The notes under the pieces: generated by a model
The model's database searches: none
What the model was told of the DNA's origin: nothing
The model's input: the letters and a program-made list of their open reading frames with translations, nothing else
Part shown: positions 23,171 through 30,032 of the stretch, in pieces
Layout of the letters: every line of letters begins with the position of its first letter
Position numbering within the stretch: position 1 is the stretch's first letter
Assembly (NCBI RefSeq): GCF_021172045.1
Contig: NZ_CP087164.1
Span: 3,596,001-3,660,000, forward strand
Length of the DNA stretch: 64,000 bases
Source: Capillimicrobium parvum
GTDB taxonomy: Bacteria > Actinomycetota > Thermoleophilia > Solirubrobacterales > Solirubrobacteraceae
Direction: 5' to 3'
Program-made: the position numbers and the translations under genes

Positions 23171-24349
23171 CTACGTGTCCATGCCGAGCAGCACCTGCAG
23201 CTTGAGCCAGAGAAGCTGGACCAGGTTGTAGAGCGCCGGGGTGCGCCAGACGATGACGGCGACGGTGATGATGCCGGCGAGGAAGACCAGGCCGATCGGC
23301 AGCGTGCCGGGCCGCGGGCGGTAGAGACGGCCCACGCCCTTGGCGTCGATCAGCTTCTCGCCGAGCCGCAGGCGCGTCAGGAAGGTCGACGCCATCCCCT
23401 GACGGTTCTTGTCCAGGAACTCGACGAGGTTGAACTGCGAGCCGACCGACACGATCAGCTGCGCGCCCTTCTCGTGGGCGATCAGCATCGCGACGTCCTG
23501 GCTGGTGCCCGGGGCGGGCACGATCTTGTGCGGCAGGCCGAGCCGGTCGAGCACGTCGCGGCCGGGCGCTCGGCCGTCGGGATAGGCGTGGACGACGAGC
23601 TCGGCTCCGCAGGACAGGGTCTGCTCGGAGGCGGAGTCCATGTCGCCGACGATCATGTCCGGGCGAAAGCCCTCCTCGAGGATGGCGTTCGCGCCGCCGT
23701 CGACCCCCACGATCACGGGGCGCACGTCGCGGATGTACGGGCGCAGGGCGCGCAGGTCGCGCCGGTGGTCGACGCCGCGGACCACGATGAGCGCCGGCCG
23801 GTCGCGGAAGTCGGTGGTGAAGCGCGGCAGCTCGATCTTGCCGGCGAGCAGCTCGCGCTCGTCGAGCATGTGCTCCACCGTGTTGCGAGCGAACTCCTCG
23901 AGCGCCTCGCCAATGGCGTCACGGGAGGCGTCGTTGCGGGCGCGGACGTCGGACGGGCTCTGGACGGTTCCCTGGGCGATGACCTCGCCGCCGCGCAGGA
24001 CGTCGCCGTCGCGCACGGTGATCTCGTCGTCGTCGCGCAGGCGGTGAAAGAGGGTGTCGTCCGGCAGGTCGACGAGCACGATCCCGGCCTGGACGAGCAG
24101 CATCGGGCCCATGTTCGGGTAGCTGCCGCTCGAGCTCGGCCGGCAGTTGAGGACCGCGACGACGCCGACCCCGACGAGATCCTCGGCTGACACGCGATCG
24201 AGGTCGCGATGATCGATCACGGCGATGTCGCCCCGGGTCAGGCGCTTGACCAGGAGCTTGGTGCGCCGGCCGAGCCGCACACGCCCCGTCACCGGACGGG
24301 TCGTCGGCTCGAGCCGCGCGCTGTCCGAGACGCGAGGCACGGCGGACAT
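23171..24349 (-). CDS. steA: Cytokinetic ring protein SteA-like (thiamine pyrophosphokinase-fold)
   Basis: 392 aa. The central region VIVGVDGGANAILEEGFRPDMIVGDMDSAS (shown across positions about 215-245) is a thiamine-pyrophosphokinase-like catalytic fold. The C-terminus has a membrane helix in LPIGLVFLAGIITVAVIVW. In corynebacteria SteA localises at the division site with SteB; Mtb Rv1697 is the homologue next to recN. ATG 24347-24349 is 7 nt behind TAGACT. It follows recN across an inserted hydrolase gene on the other strand. Enzymatic activity is unproven in the family. Confidence 0.87.
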   Translation of the reverse strand: MSAVPRVSDSARLEPTTRPVTGRVRLGRRTKLLVKRLTRGDIAVIDHRDLDRVSAEDLVGVGVVAVLNCRPSSSGSYPNMGPMLLVQAGIVLVDLPDDTLFHRLRDDDEITVRDGDVLRGGEVIAQGTVQSPSDVRARNDASRDAIGEALEEFARNTVEHMLDERELLAGKIELPRFTTDFRDRPALIVVRGVDHRRDLRALRPYIRDVRPVIVGVDGGANAILEEGFRPDMIVGDMDSASEQTLSCGAELVVHAYPDGRAPGRDVLDRLGLPHKIVPAPGTSQDVAMLIAHEKGAQLIVSVGSQFNLVEFLDKNRQGMASTFLTRLRLGEKLIDAKGVGRLYRPRPGTLPIGLVFLAGIITVAVIVWRTPALYNLVQLLWLKLQVLLGMDT

Positions 24350-24356
24350 CCCGGCG

Positions 24357-24362
24357 AGTCTA
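24357..24362 (-). promoter_or_regulatory. -10 hexamer of steA
   Basis: TAGACT on the minus strand, 7 nt before the ATG. Confidence 0.5.
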
Positions 24363-24452
24363 GGGCGCGCGGCATCCGTGTGGCGTTGCGACCGCCCCGC
24401 GGCGCCTGCGTCGTGCGCGCGCATGGCAGGATGGGCGGGCACGTCAGCAAGC

Positions 24453-24461
24453 GAGGAGAGA
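24453..24461 (+). promoter_or_regulatory. Strong ribosome binding site of alpha/beta hydrolase 1
   Basis: GAGGAGAGA, 6 nt before the ATG. It is one of the few strong Shine-Dalgarno sequences in the window and is exactly complementary to a pyrimidine tract in the candidate small RNA at 29205-29297. Confidence 0.7.
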
Positions 24462-24467
24462 GCCCAC

Positions 24468-25160
24468 ATGGCGCAGGACGATCCGACGGTGCTGCTGGTC
24501 CACGGTGCGTGGCACGGGCCCTGGGCGTGGGCGGAGGTGGCGAGCCGCTTGGCCGCCGAGGGCATCGGCGTGCGCACCGTCGACCTGCCGAGCGTCGGGC
24601 CGGACGCGGACTCGCTCGGCGACCTGCACGACGACGCCGACGCGGTGCGGGCGACGCTCGCGGAGATCGACGGTCCCGTCGTGCTCGTGGCGCACTCCTA
24701 CGGCGGCGCGGTGGCGAGCGAGGGCGCCGCGGGCGCCGAGAACGTCTCGCACATCGTCTACCTGACCGCGTTCATGCTCGACGAGGGCGAGTCGCTGTAC
24801 GGCCTCGTCGGCGGCGAGCCGCCGGACTGGTGGTCGTTCACCGACGACCACCGCGCGCTGATCGCCTTCCGCCCGGAGGAAATCTTCTACAACGACATGG
24901 ACGCCGGCGCGGCCGAGACCGCCGCCGCCGCGCTCCAGCTGCAGCGCTTCGACGCGATCGCGCAGGAGCTGCGCGCCGCCGCGTGGCGCCAGACCCCCTC
25001 GACGTACGTGATCTGCGACCAGGACAACGCGATCCCCGTGCCGGCGCAGGAGATGCTCAGCCAGCGGGCGGGCACCATACACCGGCTCGATGCCGGCCAC
25101 TCCCCGATGCTCTCCCAGCCCGACGCGGTCGTCGAGATCATCCGCGGCGTGCTCCCGTAG
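24468..25160 (+). CDS. Alpha/beta hydrolase (esterase-like), copy 1
   Basis: 230 aa. Oxyanion region LLVHGAWHGPWAW, nucleophile elbow AHSYGGA, acid in CDQDNAIPVP and catalytic His in LDAGHSPMLSQP give a complete Ser-Asp/His triad. The compact form resembles small esterases/pyrethroid hydrolases of the HNL-like branch. ATG 24468 is fixed by the GAGGAGAGA site. It is inserted on the plus strand between steA and recN, breaking an otherwise conserved block, and is paralogous to the hydrolase at 29325. Substrate unknown. Confidence 0.87.
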   Translation: MAQDDPTVLLVHGAWHGPWAWAEVASRLAAEGIGVRTVDLPSVGPDADSLGDLHDDADAVRATLAEIDGPVVLVAHSYGGAVASEGAAGAENVSHIVYLTAFMLDEGESLYGLVGGEPPDWWSFTDDHRALIAFRPEEIFYNDMDAGAAETAAAALQLQRFDAIAQELRAAAWRQTPSTYVICDQDNAIPVPAQEMLSQRAGTIHRLDAGHSPMLSQPDAVVEIIRGVLP

Positions 25161-25188
25161 CGCCCGCCCGCCCGCCCGCCCGCCCGCC
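25161..25188 (+). repeat. Tetranucleotide microsatellite (CGCC)7
   Basis: Seven perfect CGCC units directly after the hydrolase stop codon; prone to slippage. It lies in the intergenic tail and should not alter a protein. Confidence 0.9.
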
Positions 25189-25212
25189 TGCGCGCGAGCG
25201 GCGCGTCGCGGG

Positions 25213-25260
25213 TGGCCGCCGCATCAGGGCGGCCGCCGCGTCGGGGTGGCCGCCGCGTCA
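25213..25260 (-). repeat. 17-bp tandem repeat running into the recN stop
   Basis: Almost three copies of a 17-bp unit with core GGCCGCCGC followed by RTC and G-rich bases; the last copy contains the recN stop codon (25258-25260). Probably slippage-made. Confidence 0.75.
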
Positions 25261-26916
25261 AGCCGCGCGCAGCAACTCCTCCGCATGACGGCGGGCCGCC
25301 GCATCCTCCCCGTCCGCGCCGAGCATGCGGACGAGCTCGCCGACCAGCTCGCCGGACGCGAGCTCGGTGACCGTGGTCCGGGCAGGGTCGGCGGACGTGT
25401 CCTTGGCGATCGAGAAGTTGCGGTCCGCGAGCGAGGCGACCTGCGGGAGATGGGTGATGCAGATGACCTGCCGGCTGCGGGCCAGAGTCCGCAGCTGCTC
25501 GCCGACCGCGCGGGCCGTCACGCCGCCGATGCCGGCGTCGACCTCGTCGAAGACGAGCGTCGCGCCGCCCTCCTCGTTGGCCACGCCCATGAGCGCCAGC
25601 ATCACCCGCGACAGCTCGCCGCCGGAGGCGATGTCGCGCAGCGGCCCGGCGGGCACGCCGGGGTTGGCGGCGATGAGGAACTCGACCGCGTCCGCGCCCG
25701 CCGGCCCGGGCTCCCGGTCGGCCAGTGCGACCTCGAACGACGCGCCCTCCATCGCCAGCGCCGCCAGCCGCTCGCGGACCGACTCCGCCAGCGCGGGACC
25801 GGCGGCCGCACGGGCCTCGTGCAGCTCGGCCGACAGCGCCGCGAGCTCCGCCCGCGCCTGCGCCAGCCGGTCCTCCGCCCGCCCGAGCGCCTCCTCCGCT
25901 CCGACAAGCTCGTCGCGCCGCCGCGTGCAGCTCTCGGCGTGCTCGAGGACCGCGGCGACGCTGCCGCCGTGCTTGCGCTTGAGGCGGTCGACCGCCGCGA
26001 GCCGCGCTTCGACCATGTCCAGCCGGCCCGGCTCGGCATCGAGGTCCTCGACGTACCGGCGCAGCTCGCTGGCGAGGTCGCCGACCTCGACGGTGACGAC
26101 CCGGAACCGCTCGACGAGGCCGTCGAGCTCCGGGTCGATGCCCGCCACGCCCTCGAGCGCCGCGCCGGCCGCCGCCAGCAGCGACGCCGCCCCGCCCTCT
26201 CCGTCGCCCGGCTCGATCGCCTCGACCCCGGTCATCGCCGCGCCGCCGAGCGCCGCCATGTGGCGCAGCCGGTCGCGCGCGGCGAGCAGATCGCGCTCCT
26301 CGTCCTCGTCAGGCGAGACCTCGGCGATCTCCGCGAGCTCGAACTCGAGGAGGTCGAGCTCGCGCTCACGGGCACCGGCCCGGTCGCGCAGCTCATCGAG
26401 CGCGGCCTGTAGCGACCGAGCGCGACCATGCGCGGCCGCCGCGGCAGCCCGCCGTTCGAGCTGCGCCGCCCCGCAGTAGCCGTCCAGGACGTCGAGCTGC
26501 GTCGAGGAGAGCGTCAGGCGCCGGTGCTCGTGCTGGCCGTAGAAGGCGATGAGCGGCTCGGCGAGCTCGCGCAGGTCGCCCGCGTTGGCCGACCGGCCGT
26601 TCACGTAGGCCCGCGTGCGGCCGTTCGCGCCGACCCGTCGGGCGAGCACCACCTCGTCGGCGTCCTCGGGCAGCCTTTCGCCCAGTTCGCCGCGCAGCTC
26701 GCCCGGCAGCTCGAACACGCCCTCGACGTATGCCTCCGCCGCCCCGGGCCGGACGATCCCGGCCCGGGCCTTGCCGCCGAGCAGCAGGTCGAGCGCATGG
26801 GCCAGCACCGTCTTGCCGGCCCCCGTCTCACCCGTCAGGACGTTGAGCCCGGGCGCCAGCCGCAGCTCGGCCCGTTCGATCAGCAGGAGGTTCTCGACGC
26901 GCAGCTCGTTGAGCAT
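25258..26916 (-). CDS. recN: DNA repair ATPase RecN
   Basis: SMC-like ATPase acting at double-strand breaks. 552 aa. Starts MLNELRVENLLLIERAEL with Walker A GETGAGKT (about residues 29-36) and FYGQHEHRRL. A long coiled-coil middle (about 150-360) follows, then the ABC signature IASGGELSRVMLAL and Walker B TLVFDEVDAGIGG. ATG 26914-26916 matches the family N-terminus, with TACATA/TACGTT just upstream. The tlyA-nadK-recN-steA order is the actinobacterial one, with two insertions here. Confidence 0.97.
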   Translation of the reverse strand: MLNELRVENLLLIERAELRLAPGLNVLTGETGAGKTVLAHALDLLLGGKARAGIVRPGAAEAYVEGVFELPGELRGELGERLPEDADEVVLARRVGANGRTRAYVNGRSANAGDLRELAEPLIAFYGQHEHRRLTLSSTQLDVLDGYCGAAQLERRAAAAAAHGRARSLQAALDELRDRAGARERELDLLEFELAEIAEVSPDEDEERDLLAARDRLRHMAALGGAAMTGVEAIEPGDGEGGAASLLAAAGAALEGVAGIDPELDGLVERFRVVTVEVGDLASELRRYVEDLDAEPGRLDMVEARLAAVDRLKRKHGGSVAAVLEHAESCTRRRDELVGAEEALGRAEDRLAQARAELAALSAELHEARAAAGPALAESVRERLAALAMEGASFEVALADREPGPAGADAVEFLIAANPGVPAGPLRDIASGGELSRVMLALMGVANEEGGATLVFDEVDAGIGGVTARAVGEQLRTLARSRQVICITHLPQVASLADRNFSIAKDTSADPARTTVTELASGELVGELVRMLGADGEDAAARRHAEELLRAA

Positions 26917-26981
26917 GCGAACGTATGTACCAGTGGCGCCCGACGGACCGGGCGTCCCGTGACGCTTCCGTGAGAAAGCCG

Positions 26982-27449
26982 TCAGGCGATCTCGGGCACC
27001 GCCATGCGCGACGGCACCGCCACGCGGTTCCACGCGTTGATCACGATCACCGCGGCGAGCAGGCCGGCCATCTGCTGTCCGGGGAAGGCCGCGGCCGCGG
27101 CGTCCCAGACGTCGTCGGGCACCCCGCCCGGCTCCAGGCGCGTCACCGATTCGGCGAACTCGAGCGCGGCGCGCTCGCGCTCGTCGAAGAGCGACACCTC
27201 GCGCCAGGCGGCGAGCATGTCGAGCCGCTGCTGGGACTCGCCGAGCTCGCGCAGGGCCCGGGCGTGCATGTCGAGGCAGAACGCGCAGCCGTTGATCTGC
27301 GAGACGCGCAGCTCGACGAGCGCCTTCAGGGCGGCGTCGATCTGGCCGCTCGCGGCCTGGTCGAGCCGGACGATTGCGGCGTACGCCGCGGGGAGCTCCT
27401 CGCCGAGGTCCAGGCGCGGAGCGTGCGAGGTTGCGGTCGTGGGGGTCAT
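26982..27449 (-). CDS. Carboxymuconolactone decarboxylase/AhpD family protein
   Basis: 155 aa all-helical protein. The AhpD-type CxxC motif with a following His, NGCAFCLDMHARAL, lies around residue 55, and FDERERAALEFAESVTRL is typical of the family. Members are alkylhydroperoxidases or decarboxylases; the CxxC points to a peroxide/thiol redox role. ATG 27447-27449 is 6 nt behind a TATCGT hexamer. It sits between nadK and recN, two genes that are adjacent in mycobacteria, so it is probably an insertion with its own promoter. Confidence 0.9.
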   Translation of the reverse strand: MTPTTATSHAPRLDLGEELPAAYAAIVRLDQAASGQIDAALKALVELRVSQINGCAFCLDMHARALRELGESQQRLDMLAAWREVSLFDERERAALEFAESVTRLEPGGVPDDVWDAAAAAFPGQQMAGLLAAVIVINAWNRVAVPSRMAVPEIA

Positions 27450-27455
27450 GCCGTG

Positions 27456-27461
27456 ACGATA
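27456..27461 (-). promoter_or_regulatory. -10 hexamer of the CMD family gene
   Basis: TATCGT on the minus strand, 6 nt before the ATG; the same hexamer and gap as dgt. Confidence 0.5.
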
Positions 27462-27522
27462 GGCCGGGATCGGACCCGGGTCGAGGGCCAGTCCACCACC
27501 GGCGCCCAGGACCACCCGCCGC

Positions 27523-28332
27523 CTACACGAGGTGCCCGAACTTCTCCCGCAGCCGCCGGTAGAAGGTCGTCCCCGGCAGCTGGGCGAGCAGCGCCGCGTC
27601 ACCGACGAAGGAGCAGTCGAGCGAGTCGGCCGGCGCCAGCTCACCGACCGGACGCCCGTCCACCGACACGTCGACGGACTCGGCGCTCGAGCGGTTGCAG
27701 ATCGTCAGCGTGTCCGCGGGCGCGACGACGAGCGCGCGCGCGGTCAGCGAGTGCGGGGCGATGAACGAGACGACGTAGCCGCCCACGCCCCAGGCCAGCA
27801 CCGGTCCGCCGTTGGCGAGGTTGTACCCCGTCGACCCCGCCGGGGTCGAGACGACGAGGCCGTCACACCGCACGCGGCCGAGCTCCTCGCCGCCCAGCAC
27901 GTACGCGAGCACGGCGACGCGATCGCCGGGACGCCGCGTGATCGACACGTCGTTGAGCCCGGCCTGCCGGATGCCCGGAGCGGCGATGCCGACGCCGGGC
28001 AGATGCAGCAGCTCGAAGTCCTGCGAGAACGCCCGCGCGAAGCCCCGCTGACAGTCGCTCGCCTCGATCGTGGCCAGGAAGCCGACCTGCCCGTAGTTCA
28101 CGGCGAACACGGGGACGCCGCTGCCCGAGAACCGTCGCAGCGCGCTCAGGATCGTGCCGTCGCCTCCCAGCGCGATGGCGATCTCGACGCCCTCGTCGTC
28201 GCCCTCCGGCTCGTCGTCGACGAAGCGCAGCGTCACGTCGTGCTCGGCGGCGACGCGCTCGAGCGTGTCGACCGCCTCGCGGATCTCCTCCGCCCGGCGA
28301 TGGGTCATGACGACCGCGACGCGCTCGGCCAT
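27523..28332 (-). CDS. nadK: NAD kinase
   Basis: Phosphorylates NAD to NADP. 269 aa. The diacylglycerol-kinase-like fold shows IALGGDGTILSALRRF (GGDG motif), NYGQVGFLATIE, GLNDVSI (the usual NE motif, here with Asp), and the glycine-rich CDGLVVSTPAGSTGYNLANGGP. ATG 28330-28332 shares one base with the tlyA stop (TGATG), so the two are coupled. It has no TANNNT hexamer of its own, consistent with dependence on the tlyA promoter. Confidence 0.97.
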   Translation of the reverse strand: MAERVAVVMTHRRAEEIREAVDTLERVAAEHDVTLRFVDDEPEGDDEGVEIAIALGGDGTILSALRRFSGSGVPVFAVNYGQVGFLATIEASDCQRGFARAFSQDFELLHLPGVGIAAPGIRQAGLNDVSITRRPGDRVAVLAYVLGGEELGRVRCDGLVVSTPAGSTGYNLANGGPVLAWGVGGYVVSFIAPHSLTARALVVAPADTLTICNRSSAESVDVSVDGRPVGELAPADSLDCSFVGDAALLAQLPGTTFYRRLREKFGHLV

Positions 28333-29123
28333 CAGGCCTCCACCTCCGCGACCGCCGGCTCGAGATCGCCGACCGCGCCGCCACGTCCGGCCTCGGCCAG
28401 CCAGAGGAACGTCTCCTGGTTGCCCTTGGGCCCGGGCAGCCCGCTGGGCGCGAAGCCGAGCACGGACGCGCCGAGGCCCTGCGCCGCCCGGGCGACCATC
28501 AGCAGCGCCTCGCGGCGCAGGCCTGGATCGCGCACCACACCGCCCTTGCCGACCCGGTCGCGGCCGACCTCGAACTGCGGCTTCACCATGACGAGCGCGT
28601 CGAAGCGGTCCGCGGCGGCGGCGAGCACCGCGGGCAGGATCTTCGTCAGCGAGATGAACGAGACATCCGCGACGATCAGGTCGGGCGCCCACGGCAGCCG
28701 GCCGGGGTCGAGCGCCCGGGCGTTGACGCGTTCGAGCACGGTGACGCGATCGTCCGTGCGCAGCGACCAGGCGAGCTCGCCGTAGGCCACGTCGACCGCG
28801 ACGACGTGCTCGGCGCCGCGCTGGAGCAGGCAGTCCGTGAAGCCGCCGGTCGAGGCGCCCACGTCGAGGCAGCGCCGGCCGGCCGGGTCCAGGCCGGTGG
28901 CGTCGAGCGCGTTGGCGAGCTTGCGGCCTCCGCGGGAGACGAACTGCGGCCGCTCGTCGAGCGCCACGACCACGCTGTCCTCGACCATCTGGCCGGGCTT
29001 GGCGGCCCGCCGGCGCTCGTGGCCGAGCATGACCTCGCCCGCCAGCACGGACGCGGCCGCACGGCTGCGAGTCTCGAAGAGGCCGCGCTGGGCCAGGAGG
29101 GCGTCGAGCCGAACCTTCACCAC
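28332..29123 (-). CDS. tlyA: TlyA family rRNA 2'-O-methyltransferase/hemolysin-like
   Basis: 263 aa. An N-terminal S4 RNA-binding domain (VRLDALLAQRGLFETRSRAAASVLAG) is followed by an FtsJ-like methyltransferase with the SAM motif CLDVGASTGGFTDCLLQRGA, DLIVADVSFISLTK and MVKPQFEVG. Mycobacterial TlyA 2'-O-methylates 16S and 23S rRNA cytidines, affecting capreomycin susceptibility. GTG 29121-29123 (a GTG GTG pair) is 8 nt behind TAGGTT. First gene of the block running towards recN. Confidence 0.95.
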   Translation of the reverse strand: MVKVRLDALLAQRGLFETRSRAAASVLAGEVMLGHERRRAAKPGQMVEDSVVVALDERPQFVSRGGRKLANALDATGLDPAGRRCLDVGASTGGFTDCLLQRGAEHVVAVDVAYGELAWSLRTDDRVTVLERVNARALDPGRLPWAPDLIVADVSFISLTKILPAVLAAAADRFDALVMVKPQFEVGRDRVGKGGVVRDPGLRREALLMVARAAQGLGASVLGFAPSGLPGPKGNQETFLWLAEAGRGGAVGDLEPAVAEVEA

Positions 29124-29131
29124 GGGCGCGA

Positions 29132-29137
29132 AACCTA
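29132..29137 (-). promoter_or_regulatory. -10 hexamer of tlyA
   Basis: TAGGTT on the minus strand, 8 nt before the first GTG. Confidence 0.45.
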
Positions 29138-29192
29138 GCGGTCGCGCGGTCGTTGCGTGACGAGGATCACAGTCGACTGGCCGGTCAGCCAG

Positions 29193-29198
29193 CATAAT
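29193..29198 (+). promoter_or_regulatory. -10 element of the candidate small RNA
   Basis: CATAAT matches the consensus at five of six positions, the best -10 in the 200-bp gap. Predicted start near 29205. No convincing -35 was found. Confidence 0.5.
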
Positions 29199-29204
29199 GG
29201 TCGT

Positions 29205-29297
29205 CAGCACCAACGCAGCAACGGTGCTCCCACAGAAGGACCATCACACAGCATCTCTCCTCCCCGAAGCGGCCCGTCTCCCCGGCGGGCCGTTTCA
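29205..29297 (+). ncRNA. Candidate ~93-nt small RNA or terminated leader
   Basis: Lies between the CATAAT -10 and an 11-bp terminator hairpin. Near the 5' end AGCACC (29206-29211) pairs with GGTGCT (29223-29228) around an 11-nt loop. An unpaired pyrimidine tract CTCTCCTCCCC (29255-29265) is complementary to Shine-Dalgarno sequences. ATGGTC (29197-29202) and GACCAT (29239-29244) could close an outer stem if transcription started earlier. It could instead be an attenuator leader for the hydrolase gene downstream. No known RNA family was recognised. Confidence 0.45.
29266..29296 (+). terminator. Rho-independent-like hairpin
   Basis: GAAGCGGCCCG and CGGGCCGTTTC form an 11-bp stem with one G-U pair around a 9-nt loop TCTCCCCGG. 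The T-run is inside the stem end, so termination may be partial. Confidence 0.6.
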
Positions 29298-29311
29298 TGT
29301 TCCGGAGCGGA

Positions 29312-29317
29312 TAACGT
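29312..29317 (+). promoter_or_regulatory. -10 hexamer of hydrolase 2
   Basis: TAACGT ends 7 nt before a CTG that begins the conserved hydrolase N-terminus. It supports a leaderless CTG start. Confidence 0.4.
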
Positions 29318-29324
29318 CCCGCAC

Positions 29325-30026
29325 CTGGCCACGTTCGCCCTCATCCACGGCGCCTGGCACGGCGGATGGTGCTGGGACCGCGTCGCGCCCCGGCTGCGCG
29401 ACGCCGGCCACCGCGTCATCGCGCCCGACCTGCCTTGCGACGTCGTCGGGGCGGGCGCCGCGGACTACGCCGCCGTCGTGCTCGACGCCCTGGGCACCGA
29501 CCCCGGCGGGGACGTCGTCGTCGCGGCGCACTCCGCCGGCGGCCTCACCGCGCCGCTGGTCGCGGCCGAGGCCGGTGCGCGCGCCGTCGTGCTCGTCTCG
29601 GCCCTCCTCCCCCAGCCCGGCGGCCGCTTCGTCGAGCAGAACGCCGAGGAGCACGTCCTGCTCGCCGACTACCAGGCCGGCGTCGAGCGCGACGCGGAGG
29701 GCCGGCGCGTGTGGACCGACGCGGAGCTCGCCCGCGACCACCTCTACAACGGCTGCGCGCCCGAGGACGCCGCCTCGGCGTACGCCCGCCTGCGGCCCCA
29801 GGCCTCGACGATCTTCAGCGAGATCAGCCCCGCCGCCGCCTGGCCGCCCGCGACGGCGACGGTCGTCGACGTGCGGGCCACCGAGGACCGGATCGTCTCG
29901 CCGCAGTGGGCCCGTGTCGCGGTGCCGCAGCGGCTGGGACTCGACTCGATCGTCCTCGAAGGCGTCGGGCACTCGCCGATGCTGTCGCACCCCGGCCGCG
30001 TGACCGAGATCCTGCTGGCCGCGTGA
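29325..30026 (+). CDS. Alpha/beta hydrolase, copy 2 (probable CTG start)
   Basis: 233 aa. FALIHGAWHGGWCWDRVAPRL, nucleophile elbow AHSAGGL, acid region VRATEDRIVSPQW and His in GVGHSPMLSHP form the triad; closely related to the copy at 24468. The frame has no ATG, GTG or TTG near the N-terminus. The nearest usable upstream start (29157) would translate through the small-RNA terminator. CTG 29325 fits the family N-terminus and follows TAACGT by 7 nt. Convergent with dxs, 6 bp apart. Small esterase-like enzyme, substrate unknown. Confidence 0.8.
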   Translation: MATFALIHGAWHGGWCWDRVAPRLRDAGHRVIAPDLPCDVVGAGAADYAAVVLDALGTDPGGDVVVAAHSAGGLTAPLVAAEAGARAVVLVSALLPQPGGRFVEQNAEEHVLLADYQAGVERDAEGRRVWTDAELARDHLYNGCAPEDAASAYARLRPQASTIFSEISPAAAWPPATATVVDVRATEDRIVSPQWARVAVPQRLGLDSIVLEGVGHSPMLSHPGRVTEILLAA

Positions 30027-30032
30027 TGGGGC

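Noticed and set aside
25161-25260. CRISPR-like short repeats
   Set aside because: Units of 4 and 17 bp are contiguous with no spacers; these are simple tandem repeats.
29157-29324. N-terminal extension of hydrolase 2 from ATG 29157
   Set aside because: It would translate a promoter, two hairpins and a terminator, and the added residues are not hydrolase-like.
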